A program made the position numbers and the translations under genes. Below, piece after piece: positions 23,405-35,947 of a stretch of 64,000 bases of DNA; the first letter of the stretch is position 1; each line of letters starts with the position of its first letter. The DNA is from Phoma sp. XZ068 (taxonomy: Eukaryota > Ascomycota > Dothideomycetes > Pleosporales > Didymellaceae): NCBI GenBank assembly GCA_004835665.1, contig RBKR01000023.1, forward strand, positions 930,001 to 994,000. Direction: 5' to 3'. Under the pieces are notes generated by a model that did no database searches, was not told the DNA's origin, and was given only the letters and a program-made list of their open reading frames with translations.

Positions 23405-24282
23405 TTACAAGAAGAAAGCGGCGAAAGCACCAACACCGGCAACGAAGCCAGCAGCGTTGAGAGAAGAGGCAGCGCCAGTGAACTCAGCAGGGGTGCTGGG
23501 CTTGGTGTAGCCACTGTGACTTGTTAGCAGACAGATTGATGTCATCAGGAGAGAAAAACTTACCCAGTCTTGGTGGGGTAGCCAGAGCCGGCAGGGACGG
23601 AAGGCTTGACACCAGTGCCGGAGGGGATGGGGTAAGGAGCCGGGCCGGAAGGCTTGCTGGCGCTGGGGTAGGGAGCCGGGCCAGAGGGGTAGGCACCGGG
23701 AGCGGAGGGCTTAGGGCCGGCGGGCACGGAAGCGGTGTAGGTAGGGACGTAAGGGACTGTGACAGTGATGGTTGTTGAGCTGATGCACGAGGCGACCGAC
23801 GAGGGCTTGGAAGGCTTACCGGAGGACGCAGGGTACTCAGGAACCTTGGACGAAGCCTCGGGGACCTTGGACGAAGCGACCGGGTACTCAGGGACCTTGG
23901 AGGAGGGCTCAGGAACCTTGGAAGAGGCAACTGGGTACTCAGGAACCTTGGAGGAGGCAACGGGGTACGAGGGGTACTCAGGAGCCTTGGAGGAGGGCTC
24001 GGGAACCTTGGAGGAGGCTACGGGGTACTCGGGAACCTTGGAAGAGGCAACGGGGTACGAGGGGTACTCAGGAGCCTTGGAGGAAGGCTCAGGGACCTTG
24101 GAGGAGACGGCGGGGGTGCTGACCGGGTAGGAAGGGTACTCGGCAGCGGGGGTGGTAGCGGGAGCAGGAGTGTACTCAGGGTAGGCGGGAGCAGAGCTCT
24201 TCTCCGGGGCGGGGCCGTATCCGTACTGGGGGACGGCGGCGACGGTGGCGGCGAGCGCGAAAGCAGCAATGGTGTAACGCAT
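23405..24282 (-). CDS. Pro/Ser-rich tandem-repeat GPI-anchored cell-wall protein
   Basis: Exons 24282-23564 and 23513-23405 give 275 aa. The order is a signal peptide (MRYTIAAFALAATVAAV), a Pro/Tyr/Ala segment, tandem repeats of SSKVPEYPVA / SSKVPEPSSKAPEYPSYPVA type (residues ~58-155), a CISSTTITVTVPYVPTYT segment, a second Pro/Gly/Ser region, and a C-terminal tail. The tail, encoded partly by exon 2, reads FTGAASSLNAAGFVAGVGAF and ends hydrophobically (AFFL). That is the pattern of a GPI-attachment signal, with the small-residue site at about GAA/SSL. The protein is probably displayed in the wall and heavily O-mannosylated. The repeats are near-identical at DNA level, so allele length may vary. 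A single-exon reading would miss the GPI signal. Confidence 0.88.
23838..24110. repeat. coding minisatellite in the GPI-protein gene
   Basis: The segment is made of near-identical blocks built on CCTTGGAGGAGG..., CCTTGGAAGAGG... and GGGTACTCAGGA, in units of about 30 and 60 nt. They keep the reading frame and encode the SSKVPEYPVA-type repeats. Confidence 0.85.
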
Positions 24283-27200
24283 TTTGGCTGATTAGGGTAT
24301 AGAACTTGGGAAAGTCGGAGGGTTGTCGGTGGTTGACGGTTGGGAGGTATTAATGATAGTATTAGTTGGTAAGTGAATGGACGACCGAAGTCAAAGTTTG
24401 GACTTGTAGCTGAAGATTTGCTGTGAAGTGGAGAAAAAAAGGACATCGTGAGCAGGCGGCGGTTTATGTAGGCTGGGAGATTACGAGCGTGGTAGCGCGG
24501 GCCGGCCAGTGAAAGGGGGGGGACAGCGCTGGCAGCAGGGGTGGGGTCTGTCTAGACGCTGCGAGTGGCCAAGCGGTTGTTAGGGCTAATGCAGGAACCA
24601 AGCGATCCTGCCGGCCGGTGGGCCATTCACAGGCCGTGCGTTCCTGATGCTAGGCCGGGTTCGGAAGGTTGGTTGTGAATGGCTGCTTTTATTTCTCGTG
24701 TTGAAGAAATGAACGGCCGTCCAAGGTGCGGCGCTGCTCGCTAAGACGGGGCTCTGTGGTGATGGCGCGCGCAACAGCTGCGAGTAAGCACGGCGGATGT
24801 TGCTTGAATTGCGTATTGCGGGCGCCAACAAAAGGAGGAGCTTGTTGCACAGCAAGGCTGCACACCACTGGGCTGTACGACGTGCTGGGATGCTGTAGTC
24901 CATTTCCTCGCATTGCCCAAAGTGGACGAGAGCGGAAAGTGAGATCAGGGGCAGCCTTATCGTCCTGGCCCGTTGAACCGCAGGGCCTCCACAAACAGAA
25001 CAAGCCATGGGGCCTCTCTGGAGATCTTTCACCAGATAGAGTACCACGGAGGGTCTTTGCGTGTGTCATTGTCGCAGAATCTGCGGGCTGATGAACGCTC
25101 ATTGCGCGTTTCACGGCTCCTCAGCCGCAAACACGAGGAAACGAAACAAACCACAACAACACTCTTTGTTGTTCTCCATTGCACGCGATCAACATCACTA
25201 CCATCCGCATGCTGAATCGTCCATTGCCGTTGCCGTGCAAGCGCTGGATAGATTGTGTGAGGCGCTCTGGCCGCCGGGTCGATAAGCAAAACAGAGTCAG
25301 TGCTGCGCCGAATTGTGGAGATGAAGTATGGATGGGCCCGAATCTGGCAAGCGCCATCACGTGCTATCCCTTTTTTACGTTAGCCCCCTCTAATTCTCCA
25401 CGCGCATCGGTCGACCTTCATTTCGGCATCAACCTTTTGTTTGTCTTGCGCGAGTTTAGTCCCACATAATTGGCCGTGTCAATGCCGTCATCGGGCTTTT
25501 CGCTCCTCTCATCGTGGACCCCATTTGTGTTTCAGGCGTGGTGGATGGCTTGCAGTGGCAACGGCCATGCACGCTCCAGGTGGACAACACACGCGCTGAC
25601 CGCCTCGCATCTTTAGGGGTGCAATTTGCACGTGCTGACCTCCTGCAATCATCCGGATGTCACCACGCAGAACATGCACTATTGTTCATTAGCCTACTCC
25701 AATCGTTGCAGATATCGCCAGTGTCGATCTCTATTGCACCTTGCCAACGGTTCATGGATTTAGGCTGAGAATAGAACGCCTCGAAAGCTTGGTGCCCAAG
25801 CGAAATGGGATTGACCAAAGCATTGATATTGCGATCCACTCATCGCGCGATCACGACTCATCACGCTGGTATTTGCCTTGATTAATTAGTTGCGAGTCGA
25901 GAACCAACAGGAGCTTGGGACAACAAACAGTGATAGTCACTTCCACTGACCTGGTCCTGTGTTGCTCCCGTTGTCCTGCTCGCGCTGCATCTCGTCTCTC
26001 TCGTTTCTTGGTTCGCTGGTGGTTATTTTCGGCCCTCTGAGCATTCTCTGTTCTAGTCTTCCGACATGTAGCCATACATTTCTTGCTCCGGCCGTCCATT
26101 TCGTTTTGTTACTGATAGCGCAGCATATGCTCGAACGACCGCATATATATCTTTAAGGAAGCAGTCTTTAGCTTCGTCTACCTTTCACGGCCGCTCTCTC
26201 TTGCGTGTACACCGTCTCTGTATACCTACCATGGTCTTCCGTGCGAACCAGCCTTCTACACACCTACGAACGCTTGAATGCAGGACTGCGGCAGGGAAAC
26301 CTTCTGGATCGCTTCTGGATTTGCTTCTTGGATCATACAGTTCTTGAGTACCGGTCACTCTATCTCTTGGACATACTCCCACGCAACAAATCTGCCATAT
26401 CACGCCCTGCATTTCGGTGCACCTCCAAAGCTCCTCGCCGTTCTCTTTGGATGTTTTCATGATCTTTCCCTCAATATCTCATAGGACCCGTCAACCGTCC
26501 AAATTCAGCCCTGGAGCTTTCATTCCTTTCCTAATTGTACCACTTATATGTCTTACTTCAACTCACAGATACCCTCCAATGCTCTGCATACCGCTCAAAG
26601 CACACCGGTGCACCGCGTCCCTACGTTTAGAGCCGTCCCATTTAAAATGACACACTTTCCGCGCTCAGTGTCTATCATCACGGGGCCGATCGCAACGCTG
26701 GCGCCAAGAATACTTCTCACTCCCACATGCGACAACCTTTTCAAAAACCATAATACCAACAACCCATGCCCAGTGCCACAGAACAACCATCATACATAAC
26801 TAGCTGCGCCAATGCCACTCGACCCTTTCGCCATTCCTACACCTGAATATCGCTCCACCTCTTCAAAAGCAAACTCCCCACACTCTCCAACCGAGTCTTA
26901 AAACCCGTGCAGGCCAGGCGACCCATCAGCACCCACACTCTACTAACACGACCGGTCTGACTGCGTATTGGGGCGACAGCACATATTCAACCAGCCGCTC
27001 TACCCAATCCATGCCACACGCCATCAGAGGAATAGGACCTTGGGGGGGGGGGGGGGGTTCGACTATCAACGCCCATTTCGTTACCCTGCTATTCCGCGGC
27101 ACTCCGTACACCCGCCTGTCCAACTTCAAAAACCAGTGCATGCCATGCGATGAAGCCCGCCTTCGGTTTACGCTAATACCACAGCCCCGATCCACACATT

Positions 27201-28922
27201 CCCCTACATTCATGTCCAGTTCCGACCGTGTCTAGTCCATGACGAAACGCCACCAGAACTATGGGATCCACGCTTCGGTTCCAACGTCCATCTTGCACCT
27301 GCTGTCACTGGAACACGCCGCACGCCCACCCGTCGAATTCAAAACCGGTCCATGCAAGGTGAGAGCCTGCATCCAATTTCTCCATCGTTCACACTACGAG
27401 AAAACACGCAGCTTCTTGGAGTTTCTACACTGTTATAGCCTGGATTGTAATAGTCGTCACTTCCATCCTGGAAGTACACACGACGTCTTTTTTCCAAGAT
27501 TCATATATTCCGGGACTGAGATACCTACAAATTCTCAGCTCTATGTTTCTCTGCTCTTGTTCGTATTCTTTTCCTTTCCGCCATGATTGGAATTTCTGCT
27601 TTCTGCCTGGTAGGAACCATGGACCGGGTTTTTGTGAGAGTACTATTACTCCGCTCCACGGGTCTGGTCCGGTCCGATGCATACCGACCCAACCACACTT
27701 ATCCACGCACCCAGAAGCTCAACCTGCCAGATCACATAATCTTGCGACCCGCTATCAGAGGACCAGCAGCGCCTTCAGCCGGTTACGCAATAGACATCAA
27801 CACAGGCATAGACGCAGATATTATCACTCCGTCCGAGCGCCGTATTGCTCGTAACGGTTCAAGTGATCAACGGCTCCACTCACTATCTACCTCAACATCT
27901 TACTATCTTACCTAAAAATAACTAGATCAACATATCACACCGCACACAATGTATGAATACAAATATAGAACACATACTGTACATCCAGGAGCCTCGGGGC
28001 AACAAAACTCCTTCTAGCGAGCTTGGCGGCTTGGACGGCCATGTTGATCTTCATCTCCATCTCGATCTTGGTCTTGATCGTCATGCTACGCGTGGCCTGC
28101 GGGATGTGCAAGCCGGTCGATACCAACAGTGGGTTTGTGTCATGATCGGACATATTTGCGTAAGGAGGAGAAGAGAAGGAAAGGAGGTAGTGTGATAAGT
28201 GTGCATATCAAAAATCGATCAACATCCAGAACTCCACATATCCGTCGATATCGATATATATCAACATCGATATACAATCACCATCACCATCGACATAGAT
28301 GCAAGAATAGCAAACTGCTGAGCGTCGTACTAGGACTTGCCTTATCGTCCCTCGACATTTGATAATAGCATATTCAGTATCTTTACTAGTCAGCAACGTA
28401 GTAAAACATGACACAACGCAAGACATCCAGAAATGAAACTGCAAAGCTAGCACGACAGTGCGATGGCACGTAGGAGATAATACACCGCCTCACCTCGTCT
28501 CGCCTCGCCTCACTTCGTTTTGCTTCACGGGAAGCAACAATGTAGAATTCGATATCAGTATATCAAATAGATGCTCCAAGCACGGTTCACACGAAAACTG
28601 CCTCCCTAGCTAAATGACTAGTATGATACAGCATTAGTACGCATGGTAGCATTGCACAGTGGGTGTACAGGGTGAAGTGACATTTGCGATGAGTTGGAGG
28701 CGTGGGACATGAATACTAATAACGAACTTCATTTCTAGTTGCATCGATTCAGGACGTGTATATATCTTCACGGTCATAAGAAGTGGCGGCGTTGAGTTAG
28801 CATGACCCTCCATGTGGACAGTGACTCAATTAACACCACACAACACAACACTACACAAAAAATGCTAGTCTCATTCACATCATATGCATCTATATCATTC
28901 ATTTACCCCCCACCTCTCCTAT
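24283..28922. other. 4.6-kb region without a supportable gene
   Basis: No gene, RNA or transposon is recognised on either strand. Open frames reach ~150 codons but lack family motifs and conserved-looking composition. The + strand is strongly C/T-rich between ~25.9 and 27.9 kb. A CACGTG lies at 25358-25363, a 16-G run at 27042-27057, and a TATCGATA-rich simple segment near 28240-28300. It may hold a long non-coding transcript or the promoter of the GPI-protein gene. Confidence 0.5.
27042..27057 (+). repeat. G16 homopolymer
   Basis: Sixteen consecutive G residues lie in non-coding DNA. The exact count is prone to sequencing and assembly error. Confidence 0.85.
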
Positions 28923-30910
28923 CTACAAGAACACCTCAAGGTTGAACTCAACAGTGCTAACGGGGTACGGCAGCTCGAACTTATGCAGCACGCTGGGATG
29001 CAGAATACCAAAGACGCCGATAGTATGGTTTTTGCCCGCGAGGTTGATCTTGATGGATGCTGCGTGGCCGGGGAGGAAAGTCTTGTCTGCGTGATGTCAG
29101 TTTCGCTTCTCCTTCTTCTGCATGAATGTGATTTATAAGGTTGAGACTCACCGTCTACTTCTTCTATCCAGTAGCCCTCCAGCGCAGCGTTCTTCAGCCC
29201 GTCTTCCCGTGTCATGAACTTCGATCGCAGCATGAGCATCACGCGATCCAGCAGACCGTGGACCTGCTCGAAGCCAGACGTCTTGCCCATGATAGCCGCA
29301 GCAAAGTGTCTCTCGTTCCTGCTCTTGCGCTCCTGGCTCTCGTCCTTGAAACCGACGTCGCTGACCTCGAAGATCTTCATCGGCACCGAGTGGTGCTTAT
29401 TCGAGTTGATGGTCTTCAGCAGGCCGGGTAGGAGCGATGTGCGGACGAGTTGGTACTCGGCGGTCTTGGGGTTGGCGAGCTTGATGGCGGTTTTGCCGTC
29501 GTCGACGCGGTTGAGCCACTCGAAGTTCTCCTCGTGCGAGCACAGGATGAGAGGCATGACTTCTGTCCAGCCGGCGGCCGCGGACTCGAGACGTACAATA
29601 TCGGCGAGCTTGTTGATGGGCAGCGGTGCGGATACGGCGGCGGTCTTGTTGGGGTAGACGCGGGGGAGCTTGTTGAAGCCGTAAGCGATGGAGTAGTCTT
29701 CCATGATGTCGGCTTGGTGGAGGATGTCTGCTCTTGTGATGGGTACGGAGACATCGAGGATGTTCTTGTCCGTTTTCGAGGGTGTCACATCGTGGCCCAT
29801 CTTGGAGAGGAGTTTCGAGATCTCCTCAGGGGAGAGGTCAAGACCTGTGACGTTGTTGAGGTAGTCGACCTCGGCCTTCCATTCGCGCGGTGAGAGATCT
29901 GGCGACTCTCTCGACTCGTTGTTGTGGGGAGAGATGATCTTGATCGCCTCTATCGACTCGGCGTATCCTGCGAACATGGCAATGAGCATGTGGTTCACAA
30001 TCTCGACCTTTGTCTTGTCGGTGGCTGTGATCTCGATGAAGACGTTCTTCGTGTTGAGTGTGATCTTGCTGTGGTCGCCGTTGATGATGGGCGGCAGCGA
30101 CATGACGGTCCGGTTCGCATCGTAGATGACGGGGTAGAGAGGTGCATCCCTGATGATGTGCAGGAAGCGACCGAGGTGCTTGTCTTTCTGCTATGGTGTT
30201 AGCGGCACCTTCATTTACTTCTCCCAATCCACGCACCTCGTAGAACTCCATGAGCTGCTTGCCGTTCATCTTCTGCGTCTGGTTGAGCGGGACGAACTCA
30301 ATCTCCTCCGGCTTGAGCGCCTCGTATGTGAAAGGGCCCTTGACCGCTGCCTTTCGTTAGCCCTGTCGCAATAACCATAATATGCCACCCACTGTCGAGA
30401 TCGTGTGTTCCAATGGAGACCAGTGTACGCTGGCGGGCCAGGTTCTGGTGCAGCTTGTCCTGCAGCGCGATGAAAGAGTCGTATCGTGCCTGGGTGAAAT
30501 CGATGTTACGCAGAATAACGCCAGAGCAGAGCGCTCGAACTTGGGCGGTCTGCTATAGTCAGTACAACTCTGCCTCAGCCGCAAATCTATCCTACCTCTG
30601 GCTTAATGTGCAGCTCCTGCAACTTTCCATCCTTGGGCGGTGTGACCTCCCACTTGGGCAGCTTCTCCTTCTCCAGGAAAACCTTGAGGTTCAGGGCAAT
30701 GCCCTCGAAGCAGAGCATGTCATATCGGTTCGCGGGGATCTCAATCTTCAGCTGCGGCGGTTGCGCCAGGTCTTCCGGCTTGGTGCTTTGACTTGTGTCC
30801 TCGTCCAATTCGATGCCGAACTCGAAACATAGCTCGTCGAACTCCTCGGTGGTGTAGTCGCGACCGAGCTCTTTGAAGAGCGCCGCCTTGTCAACCGCGA
30901 TGGTAGGCAT
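28923..30910 (-). CDS. FRS1: phenylalanyl-tRNA synthetase beta subunit, cytosolic
   Basis: This is the beta subunit of the cytosolic (alpha-beta)2 phenylalanine-tRNA ligase. Five exons (30910-30596, 30552-30393, 30346-30237, 30190-29152, 29086-28923) join to 595 aa, the length expected for the eukaryotic protein. The start MPTIAVDKAALFKELG and the segments IEIPANRYDMLCFEGIA, KGPFTYEALKPEEIEFVPLN and PLYPVIYDANRTVMSLPPII fit the N-terminal and B3/B4 region. A B5-like domain follows (GLDLSPEEISKLLSKMGHDV, then VPITRADILHQADIMEDYSI). The C-terminal catalytic-like part contains YQLVRTSLLPGLLKT, FEVSDVGF and GVFGILHPSVL. Four phase-consistent introns of 42-65 nt support the model. This is an essential housekeeping gene. 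Confidence 0.96.
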
Positions 30911-31612
30911 TTTGACGTGCTGGAGGCGTTATTTGCGGTTTCGTGGAAAGATGGTGGGGTAGTTGGCGGGGCTGTCGCGTGCGACAAGCGCGTTGTGGAG
31001 TATTTTCGGCTACGTCCTTGAAGTGGAATGTAGTCCAGTGCCCGGGGAAACTTTTGCAAGCCGTCAATGTGTTTGTTGGCGACTGATGTGGCGTCAAAGC
31101 TGCCGAGTAATTATTTCGATGACTCTAACCTCGAACTTCGAAGTTGTTCCCGCAGCTGCATGTCGCGGCCCGAGCTTCAGTCTAGTCCGAAATCGGCTGG
31201 CTGCTCATCCCACTTCACATGCAAGTCAGTACGCACAAAGTCAGGATGGCAAGGTAATTGCATATCGTTTCGAGGCGGGGGTAATATCATATTGTTTCAT
31301 ATTGTATGGTGATATCCAGGTCAAGTGGCTGTATGCCACAATGAATGTGTAGCTCCAACGCCATCAATGCCGTTTGTTATCCGCTCCGTGCTGCTATGCG
31401 TGATCTGACCGTCAAGTTGCAATATATCGTCGTCCATATCGTCGAGTTCATGCTGTAATCTCATGCAGTTCGATGTGGATAGATGCCAATGCCCGCTCAC
31501 TGCGTACCACGGCAATTATGACCTCGTCATCCTTGGCCTATGTCCAGCACATGGCCTAAGTATAGATCCAGAAAGAGAAGAGTTTAGTTTTGTTCAGGAT
31601 GGCGACGGAGTC
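30911..31612. other. intergenic
   Basis: No gene is supported. This is the FRS1 promoter and the MKK1 3' flank, both on the minus strand. Confidence 0.5.
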
Positions 31613-33241
31613 TTAATCCTTCCAGTCCCATACCTGTTTCAGGAAGTGCGCCATGTTGACCTTCTTGGACTTCATCTCGACCATCCAAGGATGCTCGAGC
31701 ATGCGCCAGGGTGTGGCCCTACGCGGGCATTCCTTCTCAAGGCTGTTCAACGTTAGCAAATCGTCTCGGTGAGAGGACCGGAATACTGACCAGCATTCAA
31801 TGAAGTACTTGAAGTTCTCCGACCACTTGATGCCAGCTTCTGGTTCGTCCTTCAGCGTGGGAATCGGTTGTCGGACAATGTAGGTCAGGAGATCAATGAG
31901 ACCGGCACGGGGGTTCATTTCTGTGCCGTCTGCGGGGAAGGGGAACCGATGCTGTGCGACTTCGAGAAGCGTCACACCTAAGCTCCATACATCGCTAGTG
32001 ATGGTGTAGCTTTGTCCAGTGATTCGTTCGGGAGCCATATAGTACGATGTACCAATGAAGGTGTTGGCGTCACCTTTTGTCCCGAACTCGCCGGACACAC
32101 CGAAATCGCACAGCTTGACCTGCCCGTTTCTGCAGAGCAGGATGTTGCTTGGCTTGATATCTCGATGAATAATGCGGTGAGAGTGTAGGTACGTTAGTCC
32201 GTTCAAGACACCTTCTGCGACCTTTCCGAGGACCTTCTCACCGGTACGACCGCCCAGCTTCTTGACCTCGCGGTATACTGCGTCTAGAGATCCACCTTCG
32301 CAGAACTCCATGGCGATGCTGATAGTGCCGGAGCTATCGTCAACAAAGGCGCCCCAGTACCGACAGATGTGGTCACTGGCGCAGTTCTTGTTGAACGACA
32401 GTTCTCGTACAATCTGTTTCTTGACGTCTGGGTCGGGGTTTGTGGTGATAATCTGGGGCAATTAGCACATGTCTCGTGATCGTCATGGCGTACGTACCTT
32501 CAGGGCAAACACAGTCTTCCCGCCCTTGAGCTTGCATCTGGTCACAGCGCCGCCAGCACCCTCTCCAAGACTGCCAAGCTCTTCAATCAGCCCTTTGTTG
32601 CTAGCTGCCCTCCAACCCATGTCGTCGAGGTCCTCCACATCTAACGGGCGGCCCTTTTCCAACGACAAAGACTCGAGGTCTGGCATTGGTTGGCTGCTTG
32701 CGCCCCTCTGCATAGCTGACCCTCCTTCACTGCCACCCTGTGATATGGCTGAAATCGGGTCTGTGGCCTGGTTAGGTTCTTGTAAAGTCGATGAGAACCC
32801 CGAGCCATTCTGGTACGATGAAGCAGACCCGTTCGCTTGCATCTCGCCGAAGCTGCCGGATCTCGAGTTTGCGCTTGCATCGCTCGAGTTGGCAGAAAGT
32901 CCTGTCGAGATCTGTAGTGGGGGTAGTCCTGCCGGGGTCCGACTTGAGCCCATGGGGGTTGCGAGCTGTAAACGTGGGCGGCCGCCTTCTTGGGGTGTGG
33001 TGTTCGAGCCCAGGGGTGTCGCGAGTTGTAGGCGAGGAGGCATTGGACGGCCGGTGCTGGGCTGCCCGTCACTGGTGCCGTTTACGACGGGTCGAGCGTT
33101 CGGTGATGCGGGAATCGAGAGGCCCAGGGCGGGTTTGCGGGGTCCACGGCCACCGGGGACAGGCGCGCGGAGAAGTGGTACGGGCGAAGCCATGTTGGGT
33201 GGAGGACTCGATGCCCCGTTTGCAGAGAAGCCGGGGAGCAT
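31613..33241 (-). CDS. MKK1: MAP kinase kinase of the cell wall integrity pathway
   Basis: This MAPKK is the counterpart of yeast Mkk1/Mkk2, linking the MAPKKK Bck1 to the MAPK Slt2/Mps1. Exons 33241-32498, 32452-31791 and 31742-31613 give 511 aa, close to yeast Mkk1. Residues 1-220 are Pro/Ser/Gly-rich and carry the repeated motif RLQLATPLGS / RLQLATPMGS, near which MAPK-docking or feedback sites could lie. The kinase domain has GEGAGGAV, the catalytic K248 (FALK), HRDIKPSN (344-351), DFG (364-366) and APE. The activation loop GTKGDANTF offers T373 and T379 with MAPKK spacing. WSLGVTLLEVAQHRFPFPADG is typical of this subgroup rather than Pbs2 or Ste7. Confidence 0.95.
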
Positions 33242-35947
33242 CTACAGCTGAGGGTGGACGAGAGCACTTTTGTAGTGGTGGTAGCACGGACGGCAGACTC
33301 TCGCTGCAGCAAGTGCTACTACAGAGGATGTGCCTGCTGCGCGAGGTGCACAGCGGACGACGGGTCAGCCAAATATGTTAGGACCCAGCGTCGTCCCAGA
33401 TTCCTCAAGCTGGAGGAGGTGGTTTGGTGAGGTCTAGGCGTTGCACGCGGGTAGAGGAGGTTCCAGCAGGCCGGTTCGCCGCCGTCAGCCGAGGAATGCT
33501 GACCGACTATTGCGAGGCGAGGAAGGGACCGGTGCGAGGAGGGTGGCGGTGGTGGTGGTGGACTGCGGCTTGGTGAAGTGGGCAGCGAGTGACGTTGGCC
33601 ACGAGTCTTAGGCAGGTGCGGCTCGCAGGCGGCAGGCGCGACTCGGGGCGGGTAAGGCTGCGAGCGTTGTGTGCAGCTCTGGGAGAGATGACGGTGCTGA
33701 CAAAGAGGGTGCAACGGGCACTGCTATCGGTAGTGGAGGGTGTGGCTCGCGAGCTGCAGCTGATTCAGAATGCTGGACTGTCCGAGGGGCTCAGGACAGC
33801 TGTGGTGAGCCGGCGGGCGCGTGCTGAACGAGGCTTGCCGAGAAGGGCAAAAGGCGCCCAAGCAGACCGTGGTTCCAGGGCTCTCTGACAGCAACGACAG
33901 GTGCCGCGTACCAGCGATTGACGGGCAGACACGAGAAGCGCAATCACAGGACAGCTAATAGCGAGCGTGGGAACAGGAGCGAGGCAGCGAGCGTGAGAAC
34001 ATGTGCAGGAAAAGGCATGCGGCGTGGTCAAGCCCCACCAAGACATCCACGGCAAGACATTTGTGGACTAACTGCTCTACAAGCGCTGAGGGTGCTTGCC
34101 TGCGAGACTACTGGCTGAGAGAATGTTTCATCACCTCTTTGCTACGTACGCATTTCTCATTCGATGGCTCAACATAATGCGCTGGAGTGTCTCTGCCCAC
34201 ACGACGCGGCAGCGCTAGCACAGGTGTCCAAAGCCTGTCAGCCGCCGACGGCATCGTCTGACGTCGCCCAGCACCTGGGTCCAGCGTCCAGACAGCAAGT
34301 CGCAGGAATCCTTCTGGTGGCCATCGCTTCCCTTCGTTTGGGAACCGTCTCGAGGTCGTCACGTTCCTCCTCGGTCCCTCGATTTAGCGTCTTCCTTAGG
34401 TGACACGCACAAAGACCCTGACCTGTACGCCCAAGTCCCACCTTTCAAAGTGTCTGGAAAGTCGACATGTTTTGAAGCAGGCTCCCGCGATGGCTGACGT
34501 TGGACGCTCCCCTGGAATAATGCGCTCATCGCCGTGCGCAATAATTCTTCAGCCCTCCCTCAATGCTTATGCCCTTCACCCTCCCAGATGCCAAAAGAAG
34601 CTCTTCTGCATGTCGGCCCTGCATTCGAGTCCAGGCATGCACGCTCAATTCGTCCACTTGGCATGCAAGCCGCTCCCCGTATTTTCCGTATCTTGGCGAT
34701 CGTCTTTGCCTGTCTCGCGAAGCGCTGACGCTCCACCGCGGATAGCTTCCCGTCCACGCCAGTCCTGCGGCTGCCCCCGCTCCAGCGCAAGCGCCCGCTG
34801 GCTGCAACAGCAAGTTGCAACGGCGGCACCGATCATCACAGCCATATCGTTGATAAATAATAATCTCAGGTTGGGTTCTTGCTGTGATTTACAAAGCCCC
34901 TGACCACTTCGCTTGATCGTCTGAATTGCTCTATGATTATTATTGAATAAAACACTCCTCTAACTTTATGTTCAGACTTAGCAGAAATCAATACCCATAT
35001 CTCTCAAACTCGGAAGAAGTACCCGTTGACATTGTCACGCAGGCACGCCCAAAAACGACGTTTTTCCCGCAAGGTAAGCACGGGCAACTGTTGATCGGCA
35101 TTCAGACTCGGCCAGAAACCCTCAGCTCCGCATAAATGACAAGCACAAGCGAGATCAGCGACTTGCAATTTTGTTGAAAACCGTCGCGAATACACGAGTC
35201 GAGTCGTGTCGGTCAGGGGCTGATGAAGCTTGCAAACGGCGAAGACTGACTCAAGAGAAGGGGAATATACGCCTCAACGGGCAGAGTAACTATCCGCCCA
35301 AGACAGCCCGATTGGCAGCTCAGTGAAGGCAGACTATCAGCGGCCCAGCATTCATCGGCGATACCCTAGTTTGCAGGCAGGTGCCAACCTCAGCACCCTC
35401 GTCGTTGGACCCCACTGTTTAGGCCAGCATCAGACCCGAGGGGCGGCATCAAGGCGACGGAAGACTCCTACTCACATGTCGCGTGCTTGCATATTGCCGT
35501 GAAGAGAGCGTGTCTCTTGCCACACAGGTGCACAATAAGCCTCGGTGCATACAACCATGCACAGAACGAGTGTGGCTGATTGGCAGCCTAGGATGGACAG
35601 GCCCGTCTGCTGCGCCCAGAAACGGGCACCAAGAACCGTGAATACTACTGGAAAAATTACCGGGCCCGAACGTGCCAACTCGAAGCTGGTTGACATCATG
35701 GCCAGAAGCTGGTTAACGTGTCATGACCTAGAGAAATCTGCGTACGAGGACCACAAGAGTGCTCAGCATTTCCTCTTACGCGTGCAGTTTGAGAATACGG
35801 ACTTCGGTGCCGTGATACCCTTACAAGTGTGAAGGGACTGTTGGGTGTATTGGGGCACAGAGAGATTGTTGAGGACGCGGACGACTTGCCATATTTGGAA
35901 ATCTTTGTAGCAATCAAAAGAAGCGACAGCTGTTTGGTTAGAATTAA
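33242..35947. other. 2.7-kb intergenic region
   Basis: No gene is supported. The first part is presumably the MKK1 promoter and leader. Open frames on both strands are Arg/Ser/Pro-rich shadows without motifs. Confidence 0.5.

Noticed and set aside
23759..24130. Plus-strand repetitive frame (GTLEEATGYSG-like)
   Set aside because: It is the antisense shadow of the repeat region of the GPI-protein gene, which has a signal peptide and GPI signal on the minus strand.
27239..27915. Two plus-strand open frames in the gene-free region
   Set aside because: They have no family likeness or signal peptide and sit in strand-biased low-information sequence.
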